From: a virus
IMG/VR virus record: IMGVR_UViG_3300034102_004028
Location: 1-56,978 of that record
Direction: 5' to 3' (one strand)
Length of the DNA stretch: 56,978 nt
Positions 42,301-50,739 of the stretch are shown one piece after another (the first letter of the stretch is position 1; each line of letters opens with the position of its first letter). The position numbers were made by a program, and so were the translations under genes. The notes under the pieces were generated by a model that had not been told where the DNA came from, searched no databases, and worked only from the letters and a program-made list of their open reading frames with translations.

Positions 42301-42447
42301 GTAAATCAAGTAACTTATACTGGAACAAATGGTGTAACATACGATACATTTAAAACTTTTGCAATCAAAGTTGTTTTAACCTCAAGTGACCCAGCTATTC
42401 CACCAAGTGTAAGAGATTTGCGTATCATTGCAACACCTGCGGAGTGA
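36316..42447 (+). CDS. Very large DUF4815 baseplate/fibre-attachment protein
   Basis: 2043 residues. The N-terminus MTTLFNYDPYYDDFDEDKNFMRVLFRPGYSVQARELTQLQTILSNQIEKFGNHIF is the DUF4815 hallmark found after gene 8 in many T4-like aquatic phages. Later regions are mainly beta, with KGGTT/WAAEKG-type virion segments and, near residues 1830-1890, a GSGYSNANLITITSSTGAGANANV module shared with Gp6, Gp7 and Gp8. The C-terminal quarter has a lectin-like or jelly-roll pattern. It probably fills the role of T4 Gp10 and neighbours, joining peripheral fibres to the wedge (inference). It is the largest gene of the window. Confidence 0.75.
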   Translation: MTTLFNYDPYYDDFDEDKNFMRVLFRPGYSVQARELTQLQTILSNQIEKFGNHIFKSGSPIIGGKVSLDRKANYIILQSQYGGTDIEPSQFLNKTIVSFGSGKLVRAKVIAIDTTDSTSPALIIKYLSGDKFAENEDIRVYGEDIFATLKTSNATGGSLVASIQEGVYYFKGQFVKVVPQFLLIELFYRIGNSSTINTKPSYKIGIEFDETIVDEIDDTSLLDPAQGSFNYQAPGANRFKISTNLSKRTIDSSDVSTFFEILRLVEDTVVKEIDYPIYSEIEKTLARRTYDESGNYTVDPFVISLEEGDVANGKFDVTLDPGKAYVGGYEFQTIAPTTISVDRARDVANVNDYDLSTNYESSVVLANVRGTLDISTYPQLDIHCVPHASISISTGPAYNSTKIGTVYAHMIRYNDSTNSANGNSHTFTTYTFGANNSPITGTLGGSGSSATTIRIPAAFNASLTANAYANMYFRITDAGGSALAPILITSSNTATLNLQSALPFIPSSNTFSIESDFTAAESLVANGGLYIAFAGNIDADSKSTTTGFASINEPARASLIFNPPQTAIKANTISNMDFYARKKYSGTTSGGKFTVTASGTDSFAFSSGSGTISDALLQDNIICFVRSDSASNVQFGVTPNTVIALSNNNFTVTSVSTSSFEVDLKVTETVKVDLLVTTKINNAEDGATGVTKRKQLVPITSGIDLHSLIPYEMNTGGTQGTTVLYSANTAAETTTFSGGMIFKSIGATNFTNSSTLTDLRTPGKAVSLQVPDVYEIVGIYDSKSPTSNVTSAMLTDSSYNITNRYDFDNGQRKTHYDHATIKLKRGFSAPTGRIFVQYSYFKSLSVFNGLFTIDSYAQGSNVDYNEVPSFNDKENNTLVSLRSAFDFRPYKAIGGTSLSGGLNPEPLQNIEMSYDYYLPRIDRVVVKSGGEFAIVRGQAAIQPIAPVIDGKDMLIYTLTIPAYTENVKDIRADFKNNRRYTMQDIQGFEDRIRGLEYYVSLNSLEKSAADAKILDSNGLERAKYGILVDNFTNKELVQLTSTQDNRNLLDKGTLYPASLMRQVKLQANNVLFSGSTKVVGTGTKKAYMLSYSTAGFAQQQYYTKSLPIAQALFANFRGVTKLFPEFTGDVDTGVTAKVTLNSTQGIENAFNFINGAFKYIADNSPQWADDKNSPFAQIIDTKWYQTRNEVSQSGIGWQQQGFGFVTTTNEVTFAKAGTEFSQKQISTSSSEVDVGTFVTDLAIQPYMKPKRIVFSSVGLRPSTRMYSFFDDVNVNQYIVVPNRVTLNVNTSLVNGETVLIANTYADLLANVASLVSGGTSYKTGTVVMSETGSANVSIINENSSINLTSNFIYGIDTGGVYSISSVNDHRSGVTRGITSTTITLAADAPSYDISGNTLYLVHTSNNEVGVGASFSIASYNGTTKVATVAGAAAHAGKQYTYSFGNNNSNKLGQVGGALYMPEATFRSGQRNFRVTESFNNTYDTDAISFADKVYTSSGVTVNKTTLVDTVLNVDVDAKIIGSTTRERVVGTRELSSVFTAVGRDPLAQTFFVDSQKYPYGLFLDSVDLFFRAKDDGNIPVMVQIRPTVNGAPSSDYWYPESVVVKYPSEINVSENPLISTASTTTNFKFDFPVYLKPGLYSFIVLTDSDEYTMWAAEKGGTTVNNEFVDKQPYLGTLYKSQNSMEYVPFLNEDLMFKLNRCVFPTTSATLYFENEATPSLYYADKYKLMETSINPSANVTSLNYSIVTTTVAGAKETSYTPITPYATYSFAEDEYYAVGFRRKKLGNKNDWTVKAVMSTTNDAVSPIISEESLHLNVWENFLDNAEINSEDFTIVAPGSGYSNANLITITSSTGAGANANVTVDANGNVVAIYVTSEGSGYLDDFSISYYAHPTTPATIVLNSEFDSSGGPCLARYITKPIKLADGYEAGDLRVFLSANKPGVSEVSVFYKVLSDSDGTEFDDRPYQKMVCINPTLTPSQDLTTYREYEYRPSATVNQVTYTGTNGVTYDTFKTFAIKVVLTSSDPAIPPSVRDLRIIATPAE

Positions 42448-42450
42448 TAG

Positions 42451-42684
42451 ATGAAACTGAAGGTTGAAGGTACAAATTTTGTGAAAGATACTGCAACAAA
42501 CGCCCTTCTGATGACGGGGCGTTCTGCGTTAATTGAAAATGAAGCGAGAAGAAAACTCGCCCAAAGAATTAATGGTAAAAATGATGAGATAAATAACCTC
42601 AAGACCCAAGTAGAATCTATGTCTCAAGACATGAAAGATATAAAACAACTACTCAACGCTTTATTGAATCAGAGTAAAGAATAA
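42451..42684 (+). CDS. Small coiled-coil virion-associated protein
   Basis: 77 residues. The N-terminal MKLKVEGTNFVKDTATNALLMTGRSALIENE is followed by an amphipathic helix ending in LKTQVESMSQDMKDIKQLLNALLNQ, a clean coiled coil. The stop shares its last base with the next gene's ATG. Similar short proteins sit between the DUF4815 gene and fibre genes in related phages; it could be a trimeric adaptor or fibre-assembly helper, without direct evidence. Confidence 0.6.
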   Translation: MKLKVEGTNFVKDTATNALLMTGRSALIENEARRKLAQRINGKNDEINNLKTQVESMSQDMKDIKQLLNALLNQSKE

Positions 42685-45600
42685 TGCCAATCAGTAATAT
42701 TACCAGAACAAACACAGTTGACGAATGGCGCATACAGACCAATTTGTCAGCTAATGCTCTCAATAAAATTGAGACCGGAAACTATGATAAAACAGCAGGC
42801 TCTTTAAACATTGCTTGTACCGCAGTTTTATCGATTACCTCTACAGGAACAGGTCTTTCTGTAGCAAACAATGCTCTTGTTTCTGGTGATTTCACTGTTG
42901 GTAAAAGTATTGCTCTGGGTTCAGAAGGTGCCGCAACTGGTAACTTAGCTGTTGGTGCAAATGTTTTCATTTATGGTAGAGGCGCCGCACTTTATGTTGC
43001 AAATAGTGCAATTGTTAATGTCAGCATTCAAGCAACACAATCTATTCGTACAAATAATTTTATTGCTAATACAGACGCCTCAATTACAGGCACAGCACAA
43101 ATTGGCTACTTAACTGTTAATAACTCTACAGCAATTGGAACTACTCTTGCTGTAGTCGGTAACACAACTGTTGGTAATTTAGTAACCGCAAATTCTGTCG
43201 TTGGTGATAATGGTCGATTTTCCAGCAATTTGGTTGCATCACACTTTGTTACTGTTGCTGGTTCTCTAGTTGCTGATAGTGCGAGAATCACCTCTAACGC
43301 AACTTTTGGTGAAACCACTGCTACAACAATTAACACCACAAACGCTAGAATTTCTGGTAACGCTAACGTTTCATCTATTACTGCATCTGGTTCTTTGGTT
43401 GCTGATAATGCCAGAATTGCGGCGAATGCGACCTTTGGTGAAACCACCGCTACAACAATTAACACCACAAACGCTAGAATTTCCGGTAATGCTAACGTAG
43501 CTCACGTAACAGCTACTGGTTCTCTAGTTGCCGATAATGCAAGAATTACTGCGAATACGACAGGTTCACATTTCATAGCATCTGGTTCTCTAGTTGCTGA
43601 TAGTGCCAGAATTGCGGCTAACGCAACTTTTGGTGAGACAACAGCTACAACCATTAATACAACCAATGCAAGAATTTCTGGTAACGCCAACGTTGCTCAT
43701 GTTACCGCATCTGGTTCTTTTGTAGGTGATTCGGCTAGAATTACTGCAAATGCAACCGTAGCACACATTATTGCCAGCGGTTCTTTAGTTGCAGATTCAG
43801 CCAGAATTACTGCGAATGCAACCTTTGGTGAAACCACTGCTACAACAATTAACACCACAAACGCCAGAATTTCTGGAAATGCCAACGTTGCTCATGTGAC
43901 GGCTTCAGGTTCTTTAGTTGCAGATTCAGCTAGAATTACTGCGAATGCAACCTTTGGTGAAACCACTGCGACAACAATTAATACAACTAATGCTCGTATA
44001 TCAGGAAATGCCAACGTAGCTCATGTTACAGCATCTGGTTCACTAGTTGCAGATAGCGCAAGAATTGCCGCAAATGCAACATTCGGTGAAACAACTGCAA
44101 CCACTATTAATGCGACAAATGCTCGTATATCAGGAAATGCCAACGTAGCGCACCTGACCGCTTCAGGTTCAACCGTAGCCGATAGTTTAAGAATAACTAC
44201 AGACGCCGGCATCGGTGGCACACTAAGAGTTACAGGAAACTCCGTTTTCGGTAATGTGAACACATCCAACATGGTGTATGCAGGTACACTGAGAACGGTT
44301 GGTAGAACAGATGTTGGTGGAGCACTAACAGTAGGCACAGATGCGTCGATTGGTGGAAAGTTAACTGTCTCTGGTGACTTCGTTCTTTCTGGTGATATTG
44401 TTTATGATACAGACGTTCTTTCAATTAGCACAATTACTCCAGTTACAACAACAGGTGCAGGATACTTCGGTGTATTCAGAGGTAACACTACGGGTGGTGT
44501 TACTGGCCATAATGGTTTGGCTAACTCAGATGCTAATGCATATATTCGTTGGGTAGCTTCTTCAAACACATGGCAAATTCGTGATGTATTTAATCCTGAT
44601 GTTGGAACAAGCTATTCAAAAGTTTTAACTGCAAATTTAATTAGCAGTAGCTTGACTTCAACAAGTACAGATACTTTCTTAAGTTCTTCTGGTGCAAAGA
44701 GTCTGAAAGATTCTATCAATACTGAAATCACTGATAGACAAGCCAATGTTGGTGCGGCTAGAATTGCGGATACTGGTTCTGCTCAAGCAAACACTGGTGC
44801 TGCCAGATTAGAGTTATTGGCCAATACTGGCGCTGGCAGAATTGCTGACCAGACTTCTATTTCTACAGCCAACACCAACATGAAGAATTATGTTGATGTT
44901 ATTAAAGGTAATATAGAAGCTAATACTGGTGCTCTCAACATAGCTAAGTTTGATAAGTCTGGTGGCACAATTACAGGTTCAGTAACAATAAACGGTGGTT
45001 TGACTGTTAATGGTGCTGTCACTACAATAAACACCGAAGAAGTTAATATTTCTGACAATGAAATTGTTCTAAACTCTGATTGGCCGACAAATTCGATGCC
45101 TTCGCAAAATGCAGGCATCGTAATCAACAGAGGTTCTTTAGCAAATTCACCAAACGTTTTCATTCGCTATGATGAAGGAAACGACTACTGGGTATTGAGA
45201 GATAATGTTGGACAATTTATTATTGCAACAGCCGCTAACGTTGGTGTTGCTTTAATTACTGCTACGAATGCAGGTCAGGCTAACGTTGGTGCGGGCAGAA
45301 TTGCCGATACTGCTTCTGCTCAAGCAAACACTGGTGCTGCCGTAATATCTTTAAGCAACTCAATAACTAACGCAATCAATTCAGGTCAAGCAAACGTTGG
45401 TGCGGCTAGAATTGCGGATACTGCTTCTGCTCAAGCAAATACTGGTGCAGGTTTAATCTCATTAAATACATCACTAACAAATGCTTATCAAGCAAACGTT
45501 GGTGCGGCTAGAATTGCGGATACTGCTTCTGCCCAAGCAAATACTGGTGCAGGTTTAATCTCATTAAATACATCAGTTCAAGCTAACGTTGGTGCTGGAT

Positions 45601-46643
45601 TAATAGCAAATAAATTAGCATCCGATGCAAACGTTGGCGCAGGTTTAATCTCATTAAATACATCAGTTCAAGCTAACGTTGGTGCTGGTATTATTACTGC
45701 GAACAACAACCTTAAGAATTATGTTGATGTAGCTAATACCAATCTTAAGAATTATGTTGATGTGGCAGTAGCTGGTAAAGATAATACTGATGAAATTACT
45801 GAAGGAAGCACCAACTTATACTTCACTAACGCTAGAGCAAGAGCGGCAGTCAGTGCTAGTGGTTCTTTAAGCTATAATTCATCTACTGGTGTTTTCAGCT
45901 ATACAACACCAAGCACTTCTGGCATCAGTGAAGGAACAAACCTTTACTATACAGATGCTAGAGCAAGAGCGGCTGTAGGTGTGGCAGCAACTTTTGGTTC
46001 ACCATTAAATTACATTAGTGCAAACGGAGCTTTCCAACACTTGAACTCTGGTGTAAGTGCCGGAACTTTTGGAACTGCTTCTGTTGTTCCGCAAATTACC
46101 GTAAATGCATCTGGACATGTTACATCAGTATCTTGTACTTCGATTTCGATTGCTTCTAGCGCAGTTTCTGGTCTAGCCGCTTCTGCTACAACAAACGCAC
46201 TAGATGCATCGAATATTTCTTCTGGAACATTAGCGGCTGCAAGACTCGGAACAACAGGTGCACCACAATTTGGTTCTCTAGGTGTCGGTACCGCCGCTTC
46301 AGGAACAACAGGTGAAATTCGTGCAACCTCTGATATTACTGCTGGCTACTCTGATGATAGACTGAAGAACAGAGAAGGTAACATACAGAGTGCATTAGAC
46401 AAAGTTTCTAGTTTGAATGGTTTCTACTACACTGCTAATGAAGTTGCTCAACAACTTGGTTATTCTTCAAAGAGACAAGTTGGTATTTCAGCACAAGAAG
46501 TTCAAAATGTTTTACCTGAAGTTGTTGTACCAGCACCTATCGATGAAACATACCTGACCGTACAATATGAAAAAATGGTACCTCTGCTAATCGAAGCTAT
46601 CAAAGAATTGAAAGCAGAAATAGAAGAACTAAAGAAGAAGTAA
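42684..46643 (+). CDS. Tail fibre with tandem repeats and S74 chaperone
   Basis: 1319 residues. The N-terminal MPISNITRTNTVDEWRIQTNLSANALNKIE probably attaches to the baseplate. Residues 192-505 are tandem 43-residue units (NATFGETTATTINTTNARISGNANVAH type), about 690-1010 are ANVGA/ANTGA units, then strands and knobs. The C-terminal 100 residues are an intramolecular chaperone (peptidase_S74): YSDDRLKNREGNIQSALDKVSS, VGISAQEVQNVLPEVV and a final coiled coil IEAIKELKAEIEELKKK. In the family, Ser/Lys autocleavage just before DDRLK releases the chaperone after the fibre trimer folds. Likely a long receptor-binding or intermediate fibre. Confidence 0.88.
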   Translation: MPISNITRTNTVDEWRIQTNLSANALNKIETGNYDKTAGSLNIACTAVLSITSTGTGLSVANNALVSGDFTVGKSIALGSEGAATGNLAVGANVFIYGRGAALYVANSAIVNVSIQATQSIRTNNFIANTDASITGTAQIGYLTVNNSTAIGTTLAVVGNTTVGNLVTANSVVGDNGRFSSNLVASHFVTVAGSLVADSARITSNATFGETTATTINTTNARISGNANVSSITASGSLVADNARIAANATFGETTATTINTTNARISGNANVAHVTATGSLVADNARITANTTGSHFIASGSLVADSARIAANATFGETTATTINTTNARISGNANVAHVTASGSFVGDSARITANATVAHIIASGSLVADSARITANATFGETTATTINTTNARISGNANVAHVTASGSLVADSARITANATFGETTATTINTTNARISGNANVAHVTASGSLVADSARIAANATFGETTATTINATNARISGNANVAHLTASGSTVADSLRITTDAGIGGTLRVTGNSVFGNVNTSNMVYAGTLRTVGRTDVGGALTVGTDASIGGKLTVSGDFVLSGDIVYDTDVLSISTITPVTTTGAGYFGVFRGNTTGGVTGHNGLANSDANAYIRWVASSNTWQIRDVFNPDVGTSYSKVLTANLISSSLTSTSTDTFLSSSGAKSLKDSINTEITDRQANVGAARIADTGSAQANTGAARLELLANTGAGRIADQTSISTANTNMKNYVDVIKGNIEANTGALNIAKFDKSGGTITGSVTINGGLTVNGAVTTINTEEVNISDNEIVLNSDWPTNSMPSQNAGIVINRGSLANSPNVFIRYDEGNDYWVLRDNVGQFIIATAANVGVALITATNAGQANVGAGRIADTASAQANTGAAVISLSNSITNAINSGQANVGAARIADTASAQANTGAGLISLNTSLTNAYQANVGAARIADTASAQANTGAGLISLNTSVQANVGAGLIANKLASDANVGAGLISLNTSVQANVGAGIITANNNLKNYVDVANTNLKNYVDVAVAGKDNTDEITEGSTNLYFTNARARAAVSASGSLSYNSSTGVFSYTTPSTSGISEGTNLYYTDARARAAVGVAATFGSPLNYISANGAFQHLNSGVSAGTFGTASVVPQITVNASGHVTSVSCTSISIASSAVSGLAASATTNALDASNISSGTLAAARLGTTGAPQFGSLGVGTAASGTTGEIRATSDITAGYSDDRLKNREGNIQSALDKVSSLNGFYYTANEVAQQLGYSSKRQVGISAQEVQNVLPEVVVPAPIDETYLTVQYEKMVPLLIEAIKELKAEIEELKKK
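43257..44200 (+). repeat. Tandem 129-base coding repeats
   Basis: Six full 43-residue units and two 22-residue half units (ending GSHFI and VAHII) of the pattern ASGSLVADSARI-TANATFGETTATT-INTTNARI-SGNANVAHVT. Each unit looks like two 21-22 residue half repeats, each ending in an ARI strand. DNA identity between units is high, so unit number may vary. Confidence 0.85.
44740..45690 (+). repeat. ANVGA/ANTGA coding repeats
   Basis: Repeated QANVGAARIADTASAQANTGAGLISLNTS-type units within the fibre gene, interrupted by a strand-rich knob at about 44940-45230. The same vocabulary occurs in the gene at 50761. Confidence 0.75.
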
Positions 46644-46644
46644 A

Positions 46645-46977
46645 ATGGCAGCATTTTCAGAATTAGTTATAGAACAAGGTGCAACATTCAATACGACATT
46701 GAATGTTGAAGATACTGCGGGAACAGCAATTAACTTGTACGCTTATACCGCAGAATCACAAATGCGTAAATCGTACTATTCAACGAGTGCAACCACCATT
46801 ACATCTACTGTTACAGGCACTGCAAATGGTGAAGTCACTCTTTCAATGACTGCGGCAAATACTGCAAGTCTGAGTCCAGGAAGATATGTTTACGATGTTA
46901 AAATCACATCTCCAGCTAATGTCGTTACTAGAGTTGTTGAAGGAATAGTTACTGTTTTACCATCCGTTACGAGGTAA
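46645..46977 (+). CDS. Small Ig-like or BppU-like virion protein
   Basis: 110 residues starting one base after the fibre stop. The pattern ELVIEQGATFNTTLNVEDTAGTAINLYAYTAESQMRKSYYS, SPGRYVYDVKITSPANVVTRVVEGIVTVLPSVTR is an all-beta sandwich seen in tail accessory proteins (BppU N-terminal or Ig-like). Probably a trimeric fibre collar or attachment disc. It is conserved in many T4-like aquatic phages next to fibre genes. Confidence 0.65.
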   Translation: MAAFSELVIEQGATFNTTLNVEDTAGTAINLYAYTAESQMRKSYYSTSATTITSTVTGTANGEVTLSMTAANTASLSPGRYVYDVKITSPANVVTRVVEGIVTVLPSVTR

Positions 46978-46979
46978 TA

Positions 46980-47234
46980 ATGGTAACTGCTAGAATTCGA
47001 ACACCAGGAGTAATAGGTAAAGTTGAGGTCCAACAGACACTCAGAACCACTGTTGCTGACCCAAAATTCAAACCAAAACCAAATGTGGCTTTGACAGAGT
47101 TGGTTGATACGAATATAACTACGCTTGAAGATGGACAAGTCGTAACTTATAGTTCAACTGATGGTAAATTCATAGTCAAAGGTTTAGGTGACATTGATAC
47201 GAAGATTTCGAACATAAACGGTGGATTTTTTTGA
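46980..47234 (+). CDS. Small virion protein ending in NGGFF
   Basis: 84 residues; begins MVTARIRTPGVIGKVEVQQTLRTTVADPKFKPKPN, then TLEDGQVVTYSSTDGKFIVKGLGDID. The C-terminal SNINGGFF resembles the NGGTF ends of the proteins at 47286 and 49144, suggesting a shared docking signal. No function is known. It closes the operon before a late promoter. Confidence 0.6.
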   Translation: MVTARIRTPGVIGKVEVQQTLRTTVADPKFKPKPNVALTELVDTNITTLEDGQVVTYSSTDGKFIVKGLGDIDTKISNINGGFF

Positions 47235-47245
47235 TTATTCCTGGA

Positions 47246-47253
47246 CATAAATA
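47246..47253 (+). promoter_or_regulatory. T4-type late promoter (CATAAATA)
   Basis: CATAAATA at 47246-47253 in the 51-base gap before the fibre gene at 47286. Start near 47260; AAGGA (47277-47281) follows as ribosome site. Confidence 0.55.
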
Positions 47254-47285
47254 CTTAAAATAAAAAGATTCCATAAGGAACAAAA

Positions 47286-49121
47286 ATGGCAAATACAGTA
47301 ATTCAGTTAAAATATTCCAGTATAACCAATAAGCCACCACTGCTGAATGTAGCAGAACCAGCTTATTCTAATGTATCTGGAACATTGTGGATAGATGACG
47401 GTAGTGGTGTTGTAGCGATTGGTGGTAAAGCATATACCGACAAGATTGACGCTGCCGCTTCGGCCGCAACAGCAAACGTATTGGTTAAGAGAGATACTAC
47501 AGGTAATGCATCTTTCAACTACGTTCTGGCAGATGTTGTTGGTAGTCTTTATGGTAATGCACAGACCGCAACAAAACTACAGACTACAAGATATTTTAAC
47601 TTAAGCGGAGATATTGATTCCGTTTCTTATGCTTTTGACGGAACATCCAACGTTGAAGCTACACTTGAACTAACAAATACGGGTGTTTCATCTGGCACTT
47701 ATGGTGGAACAACAAACATTCCAGTTTTCACTGTTGATGTGGATGGTAGAATTACTAGTGCCGCCAATGTAAGTGTTGGAACCACTTTAAGTTTTGCTGC
47801 CGATAGTTCCACCGGCAGTTTAGACCTTCTATCTGATACATTGACTGTCAAGGGTGGTGATGGTATAACCACTGTAGCAGTTGACGGAAACAATACCGTA
47901 ATTTTAGATGTTGACAGCACCGTTGTTAAGACAGATAGAGCTTCACAAACAATTAACGGTGATATTGCAATTACTGGTAACTTGACGATTACTGGTAATA
48001 CAACACAAATTGCTGTAACTTCTCTTAATGTTACAGACCCAATAATTTATCTGGCAGCTAATAACTATAGTTCAGATATTGTTGATATTGGTTTTGCTGG
48101 CAATTATCACGACAGCGGTACAGATAGACATGCTGGTGTTATTCGTAAACATGGTACAAATGATGTTTATGTTTTTACTGGATACGATGAAGAATTTGGT
48201 ACGAATTTACTGAACATTGCTAATCCTAGCCTTGTTTATGCAAACGTTAGAGCTAACTTAATTGGTAAGTTGGTTGAGTCTAATGTTGCAAAAATCACTT
48301 CTGCGAATGTTACAACAGCAAACATACGCAACGTTGAGATTCTAGAAAATCAATATATTAAAGGCGACATTTATCTTGGCGCTGCCGGTAACAATGTAAT
48401 AAAGAATTTTGGTTCAGATTATCTGTACATTGGTGCGGCAAATACTGGACATTCAGATGGTGCATTAGCACTTTCATCTGGAAATTCAACTTCTAATGCA
48501 AGAATTAATGTAGTTGGTTTTAACAGAAGTGTCAGAGGTCATCAAGATAGATTCGACTTTACAAAATTTGATGATTGGTCTGGTTATGCTGTTAGAGTTG
48601 ATACTGTTAACACCAATGCAACTTCAACTTCAACAGGTGCTATTCGTGTAAACGGTGGCGCAGGTATTACTGGAAACCTACATGTTGGTGGAGATGTAAC
48701 TCTAACCAACGCACTGACAGTTTCAAATGGCGGTACTGGAGCAACATCATTCACTGTTGGTTCGATTTTAGTTGGCGATAGTTCTAGTTCAATCAAAGAA
48801 CTTGCAAACACTGGAACCGCAGGAACTTATGGTAGTGCAAATTATCTTCCTGTCATAACAACCGATGCATATGGTAGAGTTTCAGGCGTAACAAATACAG
48901 CGATTGCAATCGATACTAGCGCAGTTGTTTCTGGAACATTGGGCATCGCAAGAGGTGGTACAGGAGCATCTTCATTCGCAGTTAAAGGTGTTATAGTTTC
49001 CGATTCATCTTCAACAACAGGTGCTTTCAATTCATTGACTTCTTCAACCGAAGGACACGTTTTACAAATTAATTCCTCAGGTGCGCCTACTTTTGCACAC
49101 CTAAATGGAGGAACATTCTAA
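47286..49121 (+). CDS. Fibre-like structural protein (MANTVIQLK type)
   Basis: 611 residues. Begins MANTVIQLKYSSITNKPPLLNVAEPAYSNVSGTLWIDDG, like the gene at 49712, a start also typical of T4-like aquatic phage fibres. Contains GDIAITGNLTITGNTTQIAVTSLNVTDPIIYLAANN and a knob VDIGFAGNYHDSGTDRHAGVIRK, both mirrored in the gene at 50761, and NGGTGATSF repeats near the C-terminus. It ends in HLNGGTF. Beta-structured trimer expected. No S74 chaperone. Confidence 0.75.
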   Translation: MANTVIQLKYSSITNKPPLLNVAEPAYSNVSGTLWIDDGSGVVAIGGKAYTDKIDAAASAATANVLVKRDTTGNASFNYVLADVVGSLYGNAQTATKLQTTRYFNLSGDIDSVSYAFDGTSNVEATLELTNTGVSSGTYGGTTNIPVFTVDVDGRITSAANVSVGTTLSFAADSSTGSLDLLSDTLTVKGGDGITTVAVDGNNTVILDVDSTVVKTDRASQTINGDIAITGNLTITGNTTQIAVTSLNVTDPIIYLAANNYSSDIVDIGFAGNYHDSGTDRHAGVIRKHGTNDVYVFTGYDEEFGTNLLNIANPSLVYANVRANLIGKLVESNVAKITSANVTTANIRNVEILENQYIKGDIYLGAAGNNVIKNFGSDYLYIGAANTGHSDGALALSSGNSTSNARINVVGFNRSVRGHQDRFDFTKFDDWSGYAVRVDTVNTNATSTSTGAIRVNGGAGITGNLHVGGDVTLTNALTVSNGGTGATSFTVGSILVGDSSSSIKELANTGTAGTYGSANYLPVITTDAYGRVSGVTNTAIAIDTSAVVSGTLGIARGGTGASSFAVKGVIVSDSSSTTGAFNSLTSSTEGHVLQINSSGAPTFAHLNGGTF

Positions 49122-49143
49122 TTAATGTTGAAAGGAATTTATC

Positions 49144-49701
49144 ATGGATGTGAGATTACAAAATGCGTATGTAGAAGTTTTGCTTGGCAATTTTTTAGAA
49201 GTTGTCAAGCAAAACATAATGTTTCAAGCTCAAATTGAGATTGCAAATAAAGACAATAAAGATGTTGGTGAAAACCAACGAAGATTAAAAGAAGTTTCGG
49301 ATAATAATGTTGAGTTGCAAAAACAACTGCTTGAAAAAGACAGAGAAATAAGCAGACTGACTACTGAAAGAAACGATTTAAAAAATTCTTCTAACAATAA
49401 TAATTCTTTAGCGCAAGAGAAACAAAGACTACAAACAGCAGTTAACGATTACATGAGACAGTTAAACGAAGCAAGGAATGAAACGCTTCGTGTAAAAAGT
49501 GAATCACAGGATGTTTTGTTGCAAAACAATAATCGTATTGAAGAACTCACTAAATATGTTACTAGGTTGGAAGCCGCAATACCGGCTAACAAACTTAAAA
49601 AAGTAAAATTGGGTGAGAACATTCAATCGACTCCAGAAGTCACAGAACCTGAAATAACTTTACCTATAGACGATTCTGTGAAAAATGGGGGAACATTCTA
49701 A
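49144..49701 (+). CDS. Coiled-coil protein ending in NGGTF
   Basis: 185 residues with AAGGA upstream. Residues about 20-145 are one long coiled coil (VELQKQLLEKDREISRLTTERNDLKN, RLQTAVNDYMRQLNEARNETLRVK), followed by an acidic linker (TPEVTEPEITLPIDDS) and KNGGTF. The end shares the last 12 bases of DNA with the end of the preceding fibre gene. It could be a rod, spacer or assembly chaperone for the fibres next to it. Confidence 0.65.
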   Translation: MDVRLQNAYVEVLLGNFLEVVKQNIMFQAQIEIANKDNKDVGENQRRLKEVSDNNVELQKQLLEKDREISRLTTERNDLKNSSNNNNSLAQEKQRLQTAVNDYMRQLNEARNETLRVKSESQDVLLQNNNRIEELTKYVTRLEAAIPANKLKKVKLGENIQSTPEVTEPEITLPIDDSVKNGGTF

Positions 49702-49711
49702 GATTCAGTAG

Positions 49712-50725
49712 ATGGCAAATACAGTAATTCAACTAAAAAATTCGGGAGCATCAGGAAATATTCCTAATGCTCTTGCTCCTGGTGAGCTTGCTATTAACTA
49801 TGCTGATGGTAAGCTTTACTATGGTGATGCATCAAACACTGCAATTTTATTTGATGCAGTTACTGAGCCTGCCGGTTTAGATACAGAGATACAATTCAAT
49901 CAACTAGGTTCTTTTGGTTCTTCACCAAACCTAGCATTTAACAGCACTTCGAAAACTTTATCAACAGATAATATCGTTTTATCGAAGAATACTACAACCA
50001 GTAATTTAATATACACAGGTGCTCTGTATGGTGGTATCGCATCGATATCACATACACCATTAGCAAACTCGCTTGCGTATTTTACAGGCAACACTTCACA
50101 GTATGTTCAAGTCAATTTAGAAAATATTGACCCGAATGGTTCATCAGACTATGTTGCAACAGCAGATGTAGGTTCAGATGAAACTTTCTATATTGATTTG
50201 GGTATACAAAACTCAGGTCAAAATGATGGTAACATAAAAGCACTTGATGGCTTTTTGTTGGTTCAAGGTAATACAGGACAAGTTGGTGGTAATCTTGTTG
50301 TTGGTACAATATCAGGAACTCCGGGACAAGAAACACGAATTGTTGCCGGTGGCATCAACGATGAAAATGTTGTTCTGAAAATTGGTGAGTATGGACTTAA
50401 TGTTGTAAAGGGTGATATAACAAGTAATGCAACAACAAGAATTTCTAATGTTGCTAATAATGCTTTTGCTCAGGCCAACTTAGCATTTGATACTGCAAAT
50501 ACAAAACTAAATTCTTCTGGTGGAACAATATCTGGTGATTTAACTGTTACTGGAAATGCAAACGTTCTAAGTGCATTAATAACAAATCAGTATATACAAT
50601 TCGCAGATGGCTCTAAACAATATACAGCAAATGCTGGCGCCGGTGGTGGAGGTTTCGGACTCATTGATTTGGGCTTAATAACTGAAGCAGTATTCAATAC
50701 AAACATAATTGACCTACAGCAATAA
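49712..50725 (+). CDS. Fibre-like structural protein, short paralogue
   Basis: 337 residues. Begins MANTVIQLKNSGASGNIPNALAPGELAINYADGKLYYGDASN, paralogous at the N-terminus to 47286. The middle LDTEIQFNQLGSFGSSPNLAF and C-terminal SSGGTISGDLTVTGNANVLSALITNQYIQF are standard fibre segments. Begins 10 bases after the coiled-coil gene. Probably a distinct distal fibre module. Confidence 0.7.
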   Translation: MANTVIQLKNSGASGNIPNALAPGELAINYADGKLYYGDASNTAILFDAVTEPAGLDTEIQFNQLGSFGSSPNLAFNSTSKTLSTDNIVLSKNTTTSNLIYTGALYGGIASISHTPLANSLAYFTGNTSQYVQVNLENIDPNGSSDYVATADVGSDETFYIDLGIQNSGQNDGNIKALDGFLLVQGNTGQVGGNLVVGTISGTPGQETRIVAGGINDENVVLKIGEYGLNVVKGDITSNATTRISNVANNAFAQANLAFDTANTKLNSSGGTISGDLTVTGNANVLSALITNQYIQFADGSKQYTANAGAGGGGFGLIDLGLITEAVFNTNIIDLQQ

Positions 50726-50731
50726 CCTCGC

Positions 50732-50739
50732 CATAAATA
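50732..50739 (+). promoter_or_regulatory. T4-type late promoter (CATAAATA)
   Basis: CATAAATA at 50732-50739, in the 35-base gap before the ATG at 50761. Same sequence and similar position as the 47246 element. Confidence 0.55.

Noticed and set aside
43257-44200. CRISPR-like regularly spaced repeats
   Set aside because: The repeats are coding, 129 bases long, contiguous and in frame; there are no unique spacers and no cas genes.
43106-44338. - strand open frames in the 43-residue repeat region
   Set aside because: They mirror the repeat units of the real fibre gene on the + strand and repeat the same peptide; no independent evidence.
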